Positions 48,945 to 61,848 of a DNA stretch of 64,000 bases are shown here, piece by piece. Origin of the DNA: Certhia americana. Its lineage: Eukaryota; Chordata; Aves; Passeriformes; Certhiidae. The first letter of the stretch is position 1, and each line of letters opens with the position of its first letter. Under the pieces are notes generated by a model. That model saw nothing but the letters and a program-made list of their open reading frames with translations. It searched no databases and was not told the origin of the DNA. The translations under genes and the position numbers were made by a program. Location of the stretch: contig JAGMWU010000104.1 of the NCBI GenBank assembly GCA_018697195.1, positions 33,863 through 97,862 on the forward strand, in the 5' to 3' direction.

Positions 48945-50851
48945 TTACATTAAAAAGTAAAAAAAAAAAGTGTCCATTCTCACCACTGCCTGGAAGTCCC
49001 CATTACCCAGGAACTCTCCTGAAGATGTGGGAAATCCAGGCTGGTCTCCAGTGTTACACTGGCCATTGAGGCATTTGCTGGGTGCAGCTGGCAGAGCTCT
49101 GTCCTGGCACAGAAAACTTGGGGCTGGCAGCTGTTATTTTGGGGTGCACGCAGAGCCCTCCAGAAGGGCAGCAGTGACACAATCCATATCCACCCTGATC
49201 CTGTCAGGCCATGAATACTTCACAGACCCCCTTGGTCCTGAGCAGTGGGAGGTAGCAGCGATGTGCCTTCCCTTCTGTACAACCAGAGGATCAAAGCCTT
49301 GGATTCGACAGCCCACACAGGCAGTTGGAGGGTTTGGGCTTTTCCATTCTCATTTCTCTTTTTTTTTTTTAAGCTTTTCTTTGAGCAGAAAAATCAGGGG
49401 GGGTGTGTGTGCGTGTGAGCCAGACACCACAAGCCAATGGCAGTTTTGGTTGGTTTGCTTTGCTCTCTCAGGTGTCATGGTCAGACAGCAGCAGGCTCTG
49501 CTTGGGCTGCTCAGGATCTGAATCAGCCCTGCTGGAACGAAAGCTGAGCCCAGAGCAGAGCTCAGATCATCAGCTCACAGGCTGGCTCAGCTTTCACACC
49601 CACAAGCAGGACATGGCTGTGTCTCACAAGTTTACTCGTGGTAACATCCAACTGTTCCTTGTTTTTTAAAAGGAAACCTAATTCCTTTACCTACATGGCG
49701 AATAGTCCACGAAAATATTAAACCCACAGAATTACTTCCTGGTCGTGGCTCGTGTTTTGTCTTTCCTCTCCTGGCTATGATGAAAAGATTTTTTTTTTAA
49801 ATTAAAGAAAAAATAAAACCAAGCCCCAAACCTTTCTCAATAAGTTTGGCTTAACCAGACTCCAGTGATACTTCCAGGGATAACTTTCAGTGCCTTTTCC
49901 ACACTGATGAACCGGATTGCCTCACAAAGTTTTTTGCAAGGAACCACTAAACTTTCCTTGTGACCTGCATCCCAGGTAGCACCAGCGAGGTGCTGTATTT
50001 GTAACTCCCAACCAGCAACTCTCCTTGGATTTTGGAATGTTCGTTGCTATGCTGCTCTGAGCAGAGCCAGTACACACTCTGGGAAGGGCTCAACATGAGC
50101 AGCTGCTGGTGCCCCTGGCACACCTGAGCAGCCCTGCCCTGCTCTCTTCAGGGAGGCCCTGAAACTCTTAAGGGCAGTTTTGGGGATCTTGCCTCTCTGC
50201 TCACCCCTCACAATTTTCCCCCCTCTGTTTCCCTGCTGCTTCCCTCCAGCCCCCTGCCCTCAGTGGCATCCCCAAAGCCACTGACACGGTGCAGGGAGCC
50301 CTAGGGAGCTGCAAAGGCAAGGGCAGCACAGAGGTGGCTTTGTGCATCGTCCCCCCCCAGTCGGTGGGTCCATCCATGCGGGAATAACACTGCACAAAGG
50401 GGCCGTGCCCGCCCAGCAGTGCAGTGCAGCCGTCTGCCGTTCCCAAAAAGGGCCGGTATTGTCCGGTGGGGCAATTATGTCGGGTCTGGAGACAAAAACA
50501 CTGGATCGTTACAGGAATCAGAGCGCCTGGCCGGGCAGTGCACAGCAGAGAAGCCTGATAATGGCCAAGAACTCTGGGTTCTGCCCAACTGTGCCTTGAA
50601 AACACGTACAGAACAAGGAAAAGGGGGCTGGGAAGGGGATTTCCCATTACACTACAGGGAGACGGGGACTGGGACTGGATTCTTAAGATGTAGGCAAAGC
50701 GTCTCTTATAAAAATAGCTGCAATTTGCTCAACACATGCTGAGGAGTGGGCAAGCGTGTGCTGCGCTCGTCAGCTGGCACTCGGCTCCAGTGCCTGCACT
50801 CCTTTGCCTGCTTCCCAGCACAGCCAATCCCCGGAGTGCTCCCGCTCCCAG

Positions 50852-50861
50852 CCAAATAAGG
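50852..50861. promoter_or_regulatory. CArG box CCAAATAAGG
   Basis: Perfect SRF consensus CC(A/T)6GG, about 140 bp downstream of a TATA/MEF2-like TTATAAAAATAG at 50,706-50,717. It could be a muscle-type enhancer or an unannotated promoter, or chance. Confidence 0.3.
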
Positions 50862-51043
50862 ACCGCGGGGCGAGGAACCCCGGCTGCATGCGGCACACAG
50901 GAGCCCACCCACCCTCCCAGCCAAAGCGTCTTTTTTTGGTTATTTTCTCCTTCTCTGCCTCAAAAGCTTTAAGCGAACCCCCCTCCTCCCTGCCCTTCCT
51001 CCATCCTCTGCCTTTCTAAGGGAATAACAGAGAGATACCTTAG

Positions 51044-51243
51044 AATGGAATTCTTGGGAAGAAATTCCTCCCGGGGAGAGTGGTGAGGCCCTGGCACAGG
51101 GTGACTGGAGAAGCTGGGGTGGCCCCATCCCTGGAAGTGTCCAAGGCCAGGTTGGACGGGGCTTGGAGCAGCCTGGGATACTGGAAGGTGTCCCTAAGGT
51201 CCCTCCCAAGACCCAAACCATTGTGTGATTCCGTAATTTTATG
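51044..51243 (+). mobile_element. CR1 3' end
   Basis: GAAGAAATTCCTCCCGGGGA, GAGGCCCTGGCACAGGGTGA, GGCCAGGTTGGACGGGGCTT, CTGGAAGGTGTCCCTAAGGT and a GTGTGATTCCG tail. Confidence 0.85.
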
Positions 51244-51833
51244 AAACACTGGCACCCAACAGCCTGGGAAGGCTGAAACCCAACAGGCTGAAAACCCAAC
51301 AAACCTCCAGAAGCCACAAGGGCTGTGCTCAGACAGAGAGCTCTCTGCCCAGGGTGCACATTTTGGGGTCCAGCCCCACATATCAGCCCCATGTGACACA
51401 TTAAGTTTCACCCTCTGCAGATTTGGGGACAGAGGAAGCAGCTGCAGTGTCTCCGCAGTGCTGAGAGGCCTCTGGAAAGCAGGAGGTACTGATTAAGAGG
51501 CTTTTGGTGGCTTTAAATAGAATTTACACTTGGAGGCAACTTTCACACTGCTGACGGGCGACAGAACTCGGGTGTAAAGCAGAAATGGGTTCATGTTGTC
51601 CCAGGAGCAGTGGGCTATTCTGCAGGCTGGAATTACACCTAACAAAGTGGTTCACAGGAATAAAATTGTGGTGGATAAAGTCCAGTTTCCCTAGCAGTTT
51701 CCATCTTTGGAAAAAGCCCCTGACCTCCCAAGTGGAACAGGAATACCAGTAACTCATGGCAGAGGGTTCTCAGGCTGAGGAGGGGGTGGATAAATACAAT
51801 TTTTTAACACTGTTCCTGCTGTGCAGAAGGAGG

Positions 51834-51858
51834 TTTTTTTTTTTTTTTTTTTTTTTTT
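51834..51858. repeat. Poly(T) tract
   Basis: 25 consecutive T in the PLEKHO1-ANP32E intergenic region; no retrocopy recognised beside it. Confidence 0.95.
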
Positions 51859-53308
51859 GGAGTTACTGATGGAGAAAACTGCAGAAATTGTTGCTTTATT
51901 TTTTGTTGTTGTTTTCCTCCAATAAGACAAATTGCCTTAAAAAGTAGGATTTGTGTCCAGAGGTGGAAGGTGGGAAGCTATAGACCCTCCAATATCCCAG
52001 TTGAAAAATATGTTCAGCATACCCTTAGAATAAATTCCATGGGATCCTAAGGCATTCTGATATGTTATCAGAGCTGGGGACATTCTTTCCTGGACACCTG
52101 TGTCAGCAGCTGTAGGTGAACGCCTGGCGCTCCAGTGATGTTGCTCACTCACAAAACCTTGTCCCTCATCAGCTTTTACCCCCATGGGACAATCAGTTTA
52201 GACTTTTGAAATAAAATGGGAAGTGTGGTGCTTCCTACCTTGGAGTTCTGGAGGATTAAATCTTCTTCCAAGTCCCTAGAGAGGAAGAGACATAAAATAG
52301 TTTGACCCACATTCACAAGAATAATTATTGACTTAACAAGTTCCAACTGGGTTTTCAAATTAAAGCTCAGCAAGAACAGACCCACTTCCCTAAAAAAAAA
52401 GAGAGGAAAGGAAAAAATGCAGTGGTTTTCTATGCCAGATATACCTGTGTGCAAATGTATCCCTGGAATATGCACATGTGGAGATTTGTGTGTGTTCCCT
52501 CTCTTTAGGAAGGAATTCTTTGGTGAGATACACAGTATGGTGCCTTGAATTTCTTTCCCCTAAATCAAATTTGAGCTGTCAGAGAGTTCCTCATCAGGCT
52601 TAGAGATCCCCACACTCCTCTCCCTGAGTGGCCAGAGGGGCTGGTTCAGCACTGGGGATGTTTGACATGACACCTGGTAAAGTGACACCATGGAAAAGGT
52701 GAAAGGTACAGCTGTAGTTGTATTTATTGGAAGTGTTTCCTGAGTCTGGCCCAGGAAAATCAAATCTCTGCTTTCAGACACTGCTGATTTGTTTGACTCC
52801 ATAAAATGCCCCGAGGGACTGAAAGCTACAGCAACTCTTCCACTTCTTTAATTTGTAATACATTTTAAAAATTCGTTGCTCTGTTTTGACACAAATCATC
52901 CCAGCTCAGAGGCAAGATCAGATTTTTAAATCTTTTTAACATTTGGGAATGTTTGGGAGAGGCCAGACCAGCCAAAGTTCAAAGGGCAGAGCTCAGCCCC
53001 CTCCTGACACCAGTGCTTGGGAGTTCTGCAGTGAAATGGTGATTTCTCCTTCCAAACCTCTGCCCTGGGGCTGACTGAATGGGGCCTGTGGTCAGAATAA
53101 AGAGCCCATACATGTAGGACAGGAGGACAGAGGGAACCATTCAGAGCTGGAGGAATCTGTGGCTCACAGGCTGATACTGGGCAGTAGGCAAAGGTCTGCC
53201 ATCGACTGGAATGAGCCAGTGGAGATGTGGACATCATTATTTAAAGGACTCTCAACAAATGGGCTGAGTCATTAATGGCTTTGAACTGAAAGAGAGGAGG
53301 TTTAGATG

Positions 53309-53475
53309 GGATTTTGGGAAGGAATTCTTCCCCGTGAAGGTGAGGAAGCCCTGACAAAGGTTCCCAGAGAAGCTGTGGCTGCCCTTGGATCCCTGGGAAT
53401 GTCCAAGGCCAGGCTGGATGGGGCTTGGAGCAATCTGGGGCTAGTGGAAGGTGTCCCTGACCATGGCAGAGGGTG
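53309..53475 (+). mobile_element. CR1 3' end, lacking the tail
   Basis: GGAAGGAATTCTTCCCCGTG, GTCCAAGGCCAGGCTGGATG and GTGGAAGGTGTCCCTGACCA, then unique sequence. Confidence 0.8.
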
Positions 53476-56019
53476 GGAGCAAGGGATCAATCTGCGTGCA
53501 CCCAACCTGCCCCTGGCACTGCCCAGGGCTTTCCTTCTCTCCATTAGTGCTGCCTGCCCACGGGCTAGTACTAGCCCAGCTCCACTCGCCGGGTGCCACT
53601 GTGGTTTGTGCTGCACCATAAGACACTCCCTGGGTTTCTCCAGAGCAGCCTCCAGCTCCGTGCAGCCCAGTGTTTCTCCTCCCAGCCCACTTGCTGCTAT
53701 ATATAATCTGAGCACTGTCTACCTTTCTGCAGACCGAGCTGGGAGTCATGCTGCCCAGAAATCGTGAGGTGGCATCCAGAATCCTGACGGTTCCTAGAAA
53801 AGCCTGCTCGGAATGCCTGCTCCAGGCTGCTGGCTCTCCTGTCCTTTAGAGGTCACAGGGTCACCTGGGTTAGGTCTGCTGGAAGGACACAAACAGGTAA
53901 AGCTCAATACATGAGAGATCTGGCTCATACTGGCTCATAAAAATAACATTTTTAGCCTCTGTATGTCAAATAGATCTTTTGGAAAATTGGTTTCTCTCTC
54001 CTTGCTCAAGTCAGATATTTGCCTGCTGCCCATTTGCTCCCTCCTGCCTTCCAAGGAAGAGTTCACCCACCAGCTCCTCAACGAGACCAAAACCACAGAC
54101 AAATCTGGTTGAATTCTTGTTTCTTCATGGGTACAGCTCACCCTTCCTGCAACCTGAGTTGTGCTGCTGCAGCGTTCCTCAGGCAGCTTGTGACATCAGT
54201 TATTCCTCAGTTCTCAAAACGCCACTTCCTGTATTTTCAGATATTTTAAAACCAACTTCCCTTTTTACAGTGCCATTGAAACAGTCTTCTGTCATTTTCT
54301 TACTGCTCAGCAGTTTGGGAATGTTTCATTACACAGGAAAGTTATCTCAGGGGCTCAGCCCCCAGGATTCAGGCCTTCCTGAGTTACAGAATAACAGGAT
54401 CAGAATATGACAATGAATCCAGAGCCTGGGAGGCAGGAAGAATGGGGCTGGTTTGTTCCAACGCTGCCTCTGCCAGGTCCTTGGGGCATGATTTGGGATG
54501 AATCACCCTGTTCTGTGTGCCCTTACCCCATGCCAAGGGTAAGTATGAGATCGCTGTGCTCAAAATAGGAAGAAGCTGCTCCTCCCTCGTGATTCCTGGC
54601 AGGTGAGCTGCACCTTCCTATGTCAGGGACACGATTCCTGCAGGAAGGAAGCTGATGCCACAGGGCAGGAGGCACATTTTCAATTAACTGATGGTGCAAG
54701 CGACAGTGAAGGAAGTATTCAGTATTCCCTGGCATGAAACATTCCCTAAGATTTTTTCCCATTTCATTTAAAGGGAAAATACAAACCAGCAGTGCCAATT
54801 TAGCTCCAGAGGGGAGAAGGGAGACTCCAAATGGGAACAGACCAGGTGCTCAGTACTGTGAGCAGTGAGGGTGCCAGGGAGGAGGGAGCAGGGTAAGGAG
54901 AATTGTGAACATATTTACAGCCATCTGGCACCCTGAATTATCCAAACAATGAGGCTGCTGGAGCGCTCACTGAAACACAGAGAGAGAGGGAAGGAAGGAG
55001 TTTGTTTGAGCAGAGAATCCTAAGGGCTTCATGCTTTTAATTTATGCTTTCTGGAAATGTTTTATATCGCTTATAAAATTATTTATGTTACTGGAGATGT
55101 AGGGAAATGAAACCAGAAGGAAATGGAAGGGCTACTCCTTCTGGAGCTTTTCCTTCCAGGTTTTTAGAAATCAAGTCATAGGAAAGCAAAGATATCTTGG
55201 AACATCTTGGTTTCTTGGGAGGTAGCAAGAGGAATCAGAAATTAATCAGGAAAGTTTGTCCTCACCAAACTTCCATGGTACCCAGCACAAAGAACAGCAT
55301 AAACCCACCAAGTTCAGTTAATTCCAACCACGGATTTCCTGCATTTTCTGTCTTTGCTTCCTTCCTGTGCTTAACAAAACTCTTTTCACTCTTCTACCAC
55401 ATGCTCTTGATAATACCAGTGAACCACAACTTCTGCAGAGCCTCTCATCCCAGCATGCTCCATCATTATCTTTCGGTGCTGCATTTCTCATTTTAAACAC
55501 ATTTGCTTCATTTGACTAAATTCTGGGGTGTTGTAACAGAGGGATGTTGGGTTTTCCTTTTGTTTCTTTCACAGCTCCTGACAACAAGTTCACCTTCCCT
55601 TTTTCTGGTCATTTATGGAATGTGGACAGAAGCATTTCCACTTCCTCCATTTTAGCTTATTTGTTTTGATTATTATTTTTTTTTTAATAAAAATACTTTT
55701 CATTTTTCATTAATATGATTTGATTAATGTTATTCTTGCTCTTCAATCTTTGTGTTGAAACAGAGAAGGGCCACCCTCCCTCCACTGGTGTCAGAGGGAG
55801 CCTTGAATTAAAAGTGTTGCACCTGAGGGGATGATCTGGCTCATCACCACCCAAGCTGGATCGTGTTAAAGTTAAAGAATTATGGAAAACGTGTTTGTGT
55901 GTGTTACCGTGTGAAACTAGGTATTTTTCAGCTCCCCACGAGTTCTTCAAGCATTGTCACAGATGGAAACAGGTGCTGCCTGCACTGGGGTGTCCTGTGC
56001 AGAGCCAGGATTTACAGTC

Positions 56020-56200
56020 ACCGTGGAATCATGGAATAATTTGAGTGGGAAGGAACCTTGAAGACCATGCAGTCCAATTTCCTGACATGGGCAGAGAAAC
56101 CTCCCACTAGGTCAGCTTGTTCCAGGCCCCATCCAACCTGATCCCAAACACTTCCAGGGATGTCCAGTCCACAACCTCTCTGGGCAAGAGTCCCATCCGG
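56020..56200 (-). mobile_element. CR1 3' end, minus orientation
   Basis: Plus strand reads GTGGAATCATGGAATAATTT, TGGGAAGGAACCTTGAAGAC, GCCCCATCCAACCTGATCCC and CACAACCTCTCTGGGCAAGA, the reverse of a CR1 terminus. Confidence 0.8.
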
Positions 56201-59200
56201 CTCGGGATATTCTCTGATTCCCTCCCGCGTTTTTGTCCTTGAATTACTGAAGCTAATAAGCACAGAACCTTCCCAAAAAGTGCCATTTTAAGGAGTCACT
56301 TGGACTCTTCACGGGTGGAAGGCAGCGCAGAGACAGCCGGGCTCTGCCTCCCCCCTCTGCACAGTCCGCGCCCGTCGCTGGTCGCGCTGTGCCCTCTAGT
56401 GCTCGTTCTCCCCATCCAGGACTTCTGCAATCCCAGTTCACCGGGAGCACTGGGAATGAGTTCCTGCGGAATAACCATCGGGAGCTTTCCAGGGAACTGC
56501 AATTGTTGAGCTAGTTCCCTTCCCTGCTCCGCGGAGGAATCACAGGGGCTCTGCAGCGGCGTGTCGGTGCCAAATTTCCCGTGCAGCGCCCGCACGGATT
56601 GACAGGAAAATACATCCAAAATCAGCAAATCTGAGTCCTGCCAGCTCCCAGCCCAACCAGGCAGCCCTAACTTTGCTCCAGACCTGTTTGATTCCCAGCA
56701 AAAGCACGTTTTCCACACCATTAGAAATCCAGGTGTGTTGGAGAAAGAGTGGTTTGGGGAAGTTTACTAAAGCACTTCAAAAACTTGCACTGAGATGCAC
56801 ATGAGAATTCCCAAATTTAACCAGTTTGTCCCTGCAATATTTGATTATTACCATCTTCTCCGTGATGCCTCACTTTGTTCTAGGGAATACTTTTGGCTTT
56901 TCAGTGCTGATCTGGGAGTTTTAGGGGTTTGTAGTGAGAATGTTTAACATTCATGTAGAAATTCTGCAATAATTGAAGCCTAGGTGGTCCAGAGCCTCAG
57001 AGCAGAGAGAGGTTAATATTCTTCCTCCTTCCATTCCTCCTGTTGCTTGCAGAGGAATGATGTGGTCTGTGCAGGGATGTGAAGGAGGAGGAACCCTGGA
57101 TAATTGTGGGAAATAAAGGGCTCTCTCAGGAAAAACCTCATTAATTTATCTAGTATGTTAATGCAAGAGATTTCAGCGACAAGCAAGCTTCCCCATTTCC
57201 CAAACTGGAAATACCCCTCAGTCGATCATCAGAGAAAACATTCTCACCTCCACAAGTCTTTGCTTCAAAGCACAGCCCAAACACAGAATTGAACACCAGA
57301 AGATTTTGGGGCTGCACGCCTGTGGCGGGAGGATGGGGTGGGTGTGTACAGGAGGTGTGAGCACAGCCAGTATTTGACATTAAAAAGTCAATGCTCAATT
57401 CCATTCTTAAACACTCATGACTTGCACAAAAGGGCAAGACTTGAATTCCCGAGGCTGATCCTACGGCTTTTGGTGTGGATCCTCCAACAGTGCCACTGAT
57501 GAAAGAACAGATTGAAGATGTTCTTTGGTTTCCAGGAACACAAATTATCCAATTCATTCCAACTGGGTTTTGCTGTGACATAGGAGCTCACTCAAAACAC
57601 ACAGAGCGTAGAAGAAACACCACAGCACGCTTTTAAGCGGAATAATTATGACTCATCATGGTGATGAAGCTGAGAGACACAGATGTGATTCTGAAATGAA
57701 TTCAGAAAGGCATTTGCTGCAGGGACGCCTTAGTTTCAATATGGCATTAGCCAGGAGCTCCCTTCCAGCCTCAAATTCCTAATTAAACATGATTCCTGCA
57801 TGTCCTCAACATTCCCAGGGACAAGGATGTGAGCAAGCCCCTCACAAGTGGCCAGAATATATCAGTGCTTCACCAAAGCAATGCTGAGGAGCTCTGGCTG
57901 GCTGCTCCTCAGTCAACACTTGATTATTTTATTTAAATTAACTCTAGTCTAGAAGGAAATGACCCTCAAACACTCTGCGTGAACATGTTTCATTCACATG
58001 GGAGAGACCAGCTCCTTCTCCAACATGAACCCACACTCTGGGGTCATTTTTTCCCTAGAACAGAATCCTTTCCTCAGTGCCAGAAGTTCCCAGCTTTAAT
58101 GTGTCCCGTGGTTCTCTGCTGGTTTGCTGTTGTGGCCAAACACTTATTTTTGGATTCTCCCTCATTTGTGCCAATTAAATTAGAAGCAGTAGGAAAGACT
58201 TTCCTTGGCTATTTTGGGGTTCATTTTTTATTTTTTTTTTTTTTTTTCATGAGACACGCTCAAAGCAGAAACCAAGCATGCTATGAAGCATACTATGAAC
58301 TGTAATTTTAAAGTTTAAAACCAGAAGAGCGTTCCCCAGGAGACCAAATTTTAAACTCCAGTGAGAAATATCCCAACAGCAGTAGCAACAGGAATTTCCC
58401 TGCCCCAGGCTCTGCAGAGGGACATTTTCCATGTCCTGTTTCAAGCAGCTGCTGTCCCTGACTCCTTCTGTCCTATTCCATGTGTTTTGGTACCCCGGGG
58501 GAGCTGCATTCCTGACTCCATTTGTGCCAGCTGATCAATGAGCAAACGGAGAACACGACATCTAACGTGACAGTGCAAGCCCTGGCACAACCAAGAGACT
58601 CAGAAATGGCTAAAAATAATTCAAGCATCATTTTTTTATCTCAGAAATTCAGCTCTCGTTCTCCGGTTCAGGCCTTTGCAATGGGTATGGCCAGTGAAAC
58701 TGGTGTATTTTTAGCATACAGCAGCTCTGCTGCCAAAATCAACAACAGCTCTGTTTGCTGGAAAATGGGGTAGTTTTCATTCTGAGATTTCTCATTACTC
58801 CGTCATCCAGCTCAATGGATTTTACAGTTTTCTCCAAGGCCAAATTCCTGAATTCGTGGGATTCCACGAGAATGTCGCCTTCCCCATTCTCACATAAAAA
58901 TATAGATGAGGAAAATTGAAAGCGAGCTGCCTGCCAGCTAGGCATCGAGAGACCCTTGGGGTTTATATCCTCGACAGTGTGAGGTTTTTAAAGTTAATTC
59001 CATTTGAGGGAGAATAAAGGGGCAAAAAGGCTAACTGGTCATTATGAAATGTGGGAGAATGGCAAGAAATAGCTCTAGTAGTTCTTGGTCACATTTCGTA
59101 CCGAAAAACCCCTCCCTTTTTTTGAAAGTCTGACCTGTGGGAGCCCCAGACCTTCACTCCCCTGACCCAGGCACACAATAACCCCAAATCCCTTCAGCAC

Positions 59201-59253
59201 CGTGACTGAATTGAATTAACCTGAAAATGAACAATGGGCTGTAGGGGTGTACT

Positions 59254-59314
59254 TAAGAATTACAGAATCACTAGGTTGGAAGAGACCTTCAAAATCGAGT
59301 CCAACCCAAAGGGG
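59254..59314 (-). mobile_element. CR1 3' tail, minus orientation
   Basis: ATTACAGAATCACTAGGTTG then GAAGAGACCTTCAAAATCGA and GTCCAACCC, a short CR1 end. Confidence 0.7.
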
Positions 59315-59739
59315 GGAGATTTGCCTTGGAACCCACAAACGCCACATTGCCCTGGGAAAGCAGGAGCAATTTGGGGAACGTTAAGTACTACATGGTAGCA
59401 GGAGCTGTCTGAAAACACACACTTTGCAGTTCTCTTGCTACTGGGCTTAACTAGGCAACGTGAAAAACTTTATGAGGAATTTCTTCCTATTTTCACCCGG
59501 CGCATTAATACCAAAGACTGGCTGAATTTACCCTTCCTCACATGACGTTGATATCCACCTTCGGGATCACGGTTTGTATTTTTGTTTTTTCTTTTTTCTC
59601 CGCTCGGACTGTGAACCTGTTTTCCATCACCGGAATGAAGTTCACACAACCTGAGGGGAAAAGCCTCTCCTGAAGGCTGGAGGAAGGGGAGGGAGGGGGA
59701 GTTAGAAGCTGTTTGGGGTAGAAATGGGCCATTTCGGGG

Positions 59740-60250
59740 GGGAGCAGAAGCTGTTTTGGGGTGCAAACGGAGCGCAGCGCACACCTTCCCCCTCACGGCC
59801 GCCATGAGGGGCCTGAGGGGCGGTGGGCGGGGCGCCGCTCGCGCGGGTGGCGGGAAGGCGGAACTGCGGCAAATCTCAGCCAATCAGCGGCGGCGTCGTG
59901 GCTCGGCCCCTGCTGCCCGCAGCTGGGGAACCCCGTGGTTTCCCGCGCTCGGGGGGCCCGCGCGCCCCCTCAGGAGGGTGGCGGCAGCGGGGGAACGGTG
60001 CCGCGACCCCCGCGGAAGGAAGAGGAGGGGAAACAGAACCACCGGGAGGGGGAGATAAGGGCCGGGGAGGGAGCGAGAAGGGGCTCCACAATACAAAAAC
60101 CCCGGCAGAAGAAGGAGGAGGAAGGAGCAGGACGGAGGAAGCCGCCCGCCGACACGGCTTCCCCTCAGTGTAACAAAATGGAGGGCGGGGGGGCTGTCCA
60201 GTGAGACAGGCTAGGGCAGTGCTGGGCCACGGGGAGCGGCCGCAGCGTTT
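59740..60250. promoter_or_regulatory. Orphan CpG island, possibly bidirectional promoter
   Basis: A sharply bounded CpG-rich block in AT-rich DNA. It has a GC box (TGGGCGGGGC) at about 59,824, a CCAAT box at 59,880-59,884 (CAGCCAATCAGCG) and GGCCGCCATGAGG at 59,797-59,809. That last phrase gives overlapping ATGs on both strands. On the minus strand, 111 codons starting MAAVRGKVCAALRLHPKTAS (59805-59470) read in a YY1-like ATGGCGGCC context. On the plus strand, 84 codons start MRGLRGGGRGAARAGG (59804). Neither is recognised. Alternative: the start of a non-coding RNA. Confidence 0.5.
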
Positions 60251-60259
60251 GGTCCCTGC

Positions 60260-61185
60260 TCAATTCCATCTCGAGAGCTCTGGAGCGACAAGTGCCTGGC
60301 GTTGTGGCAGCAGGTGAGCTGTGTAAACCAGAGGCTGCGGCAGGGAGAGCCGGTTCCACACGAGTCGCGACAAGCTGAGCAGCCCGTCAGCCACACAGCA
60401 GGTTTTTCCTGGCCTTGAAGATGTGCCCACACACCACTCGAGCTTTCCTTTGCCATCAAAGTACCGTGTGAGAGCCTGGTTTTAACCTCACTCATCTGCA
60501 GCTCCAAAAAAAACGGATTTAACCCGTTTAAAATCATCCTGAAACTCAGGTTCCCTGTATCCAGGTCCAGTGGGAAATGGGTGCAGAGGGTAGAGGCACC
60601 AGCATGGGGCTTCAGCTGGAAAGACAATTCCTCCCCACCCTTTAAAACTAACTAAATAAAATATCCCAGCAAGTCACCGCCCATTTCTTGCCTAACTGCT
60701 CATCCAGCAGCAGAAAAGCCTGTTTGCCAAGGGCTTTCTCAAGTGCATCCAAGGGATTTTTGCCAGGAATGCTGGACTAATCCCAAGACAAAACAATGCT
60801 CTCTCTAGCTCGGGAGGAGCAGCAGGGTTTTTTTTTTAAACATTGTTCTTGTGTGAGGAATATTTCAGCACCAGACTTGGCTCAGGCTGCCAGGCACAAG
60901 GCAGGATCTGTGAAAAGCAAATCTAAAAACTCACCCAGACTCGGATGTCTGTGACATCTGCATTAAACTCACCTGGAGACAACTCAGGGAACCATTCAGC
61001 TCTTCCAGAACATCCTTCCTTGACTGTTCCAGTATCACCAAGGGCTAAAGTACCATAAATCCAAATTCCATCCCCAGAAACACACCCCATTCTGCAGATT
61101 TACACCCCATTTAAGCACAAGCAGAAAGAAGACTCCCTTAGTCCATTCCTTCCACAGGTGGACGTACCCCAAGAAGTAATCCAAT
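60260..61185. other. Intergenic DNA downstream of ANP32E
   Basis: 0.9 kb between the orphan CpG island and the predicted ANP32E 3' end. No gene or clear transposon seen. Confidence 0.4.
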
Positions 61186-61817
61186 ACAATAGCCTCAGTT
61201 TATTTGAAATAATTCGGTTTGAAAACTTTTTAATTTAAAATTTACAGCACACATGGGGAGGAAACATATTTTGTTACAACTAAAAGTTACCAGAAGAGTG
61301 CTGCAGGGCTGTTGTCTTTAATTTAACACTGTCATGGCTTTATTCAAAACACAGTTGCACAAAATCAGTTACTCCAAAGTTTCAGGAAAGAGTCGGAGAA
61401 GGAACCAAACCACACTATATACAGACTGCCATACAAAGAGCATTAAAATAGGACAAAACCTCTACAAAATATAAAACCCACCCTGACGTATTTGCATGAA
61501 AAGACCACCCACCAAGCAAAAAAGTTTCAAAAGTTATCTGGAGGCTCTGAATTCCTCATTAAAAAACGCTGTTGCTGCATGCCGAGCGGAGGACAGGGGA
61601 CTGGGGATGGTGACACCGGGACAAACAGATTTTTGGGTTGGTGAGGGGGTTCAGGTTCCATGTGGTGCACGGCACTGCGGGTGTTTGGGAAGTGGGAAGT
61701 CTGGCCTAGGGAAGGGCTGTCACCCCTTGGAGCTCAGTCTGTCTGGTCTCAGGAGCTGGACTCTCTTATCCAAACAAGCCCACTACCCACATTATTTTAA
61801 TCCATCAAAATAGACTC

Positions 61818-61848
<31 letters not shown>

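Larger units (their letters stand above)
48492..48965 (+). other. PLEKHO1: PLEKHO1 3' UTR
   Basis: From the stop codon to about 48,965. It includes an (ATT)n tract at 48,546-48,602 and two AATAAA hexamers, at 48713-48718 and 48939-48944. The second is followed by an A-run and looks like the main site. Confidence 0.6.
48966..59740. other. Intergenic DNA between PLEKHO1 and the orphan CpG island
   Basis: 10.8 kb without a recognised gene. Contents: CR1 fragments (51.0, 53.3, 56.0, 59.3 kb), a 25-T tract at 51,834-51,858, T-rich runs near 58,230, a CArG box at 50,852 and an AP-1 core TGACTCA at 57,649-57,655. From 54,900 onward the DNA is AT-rich. Confidence 0.5.
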
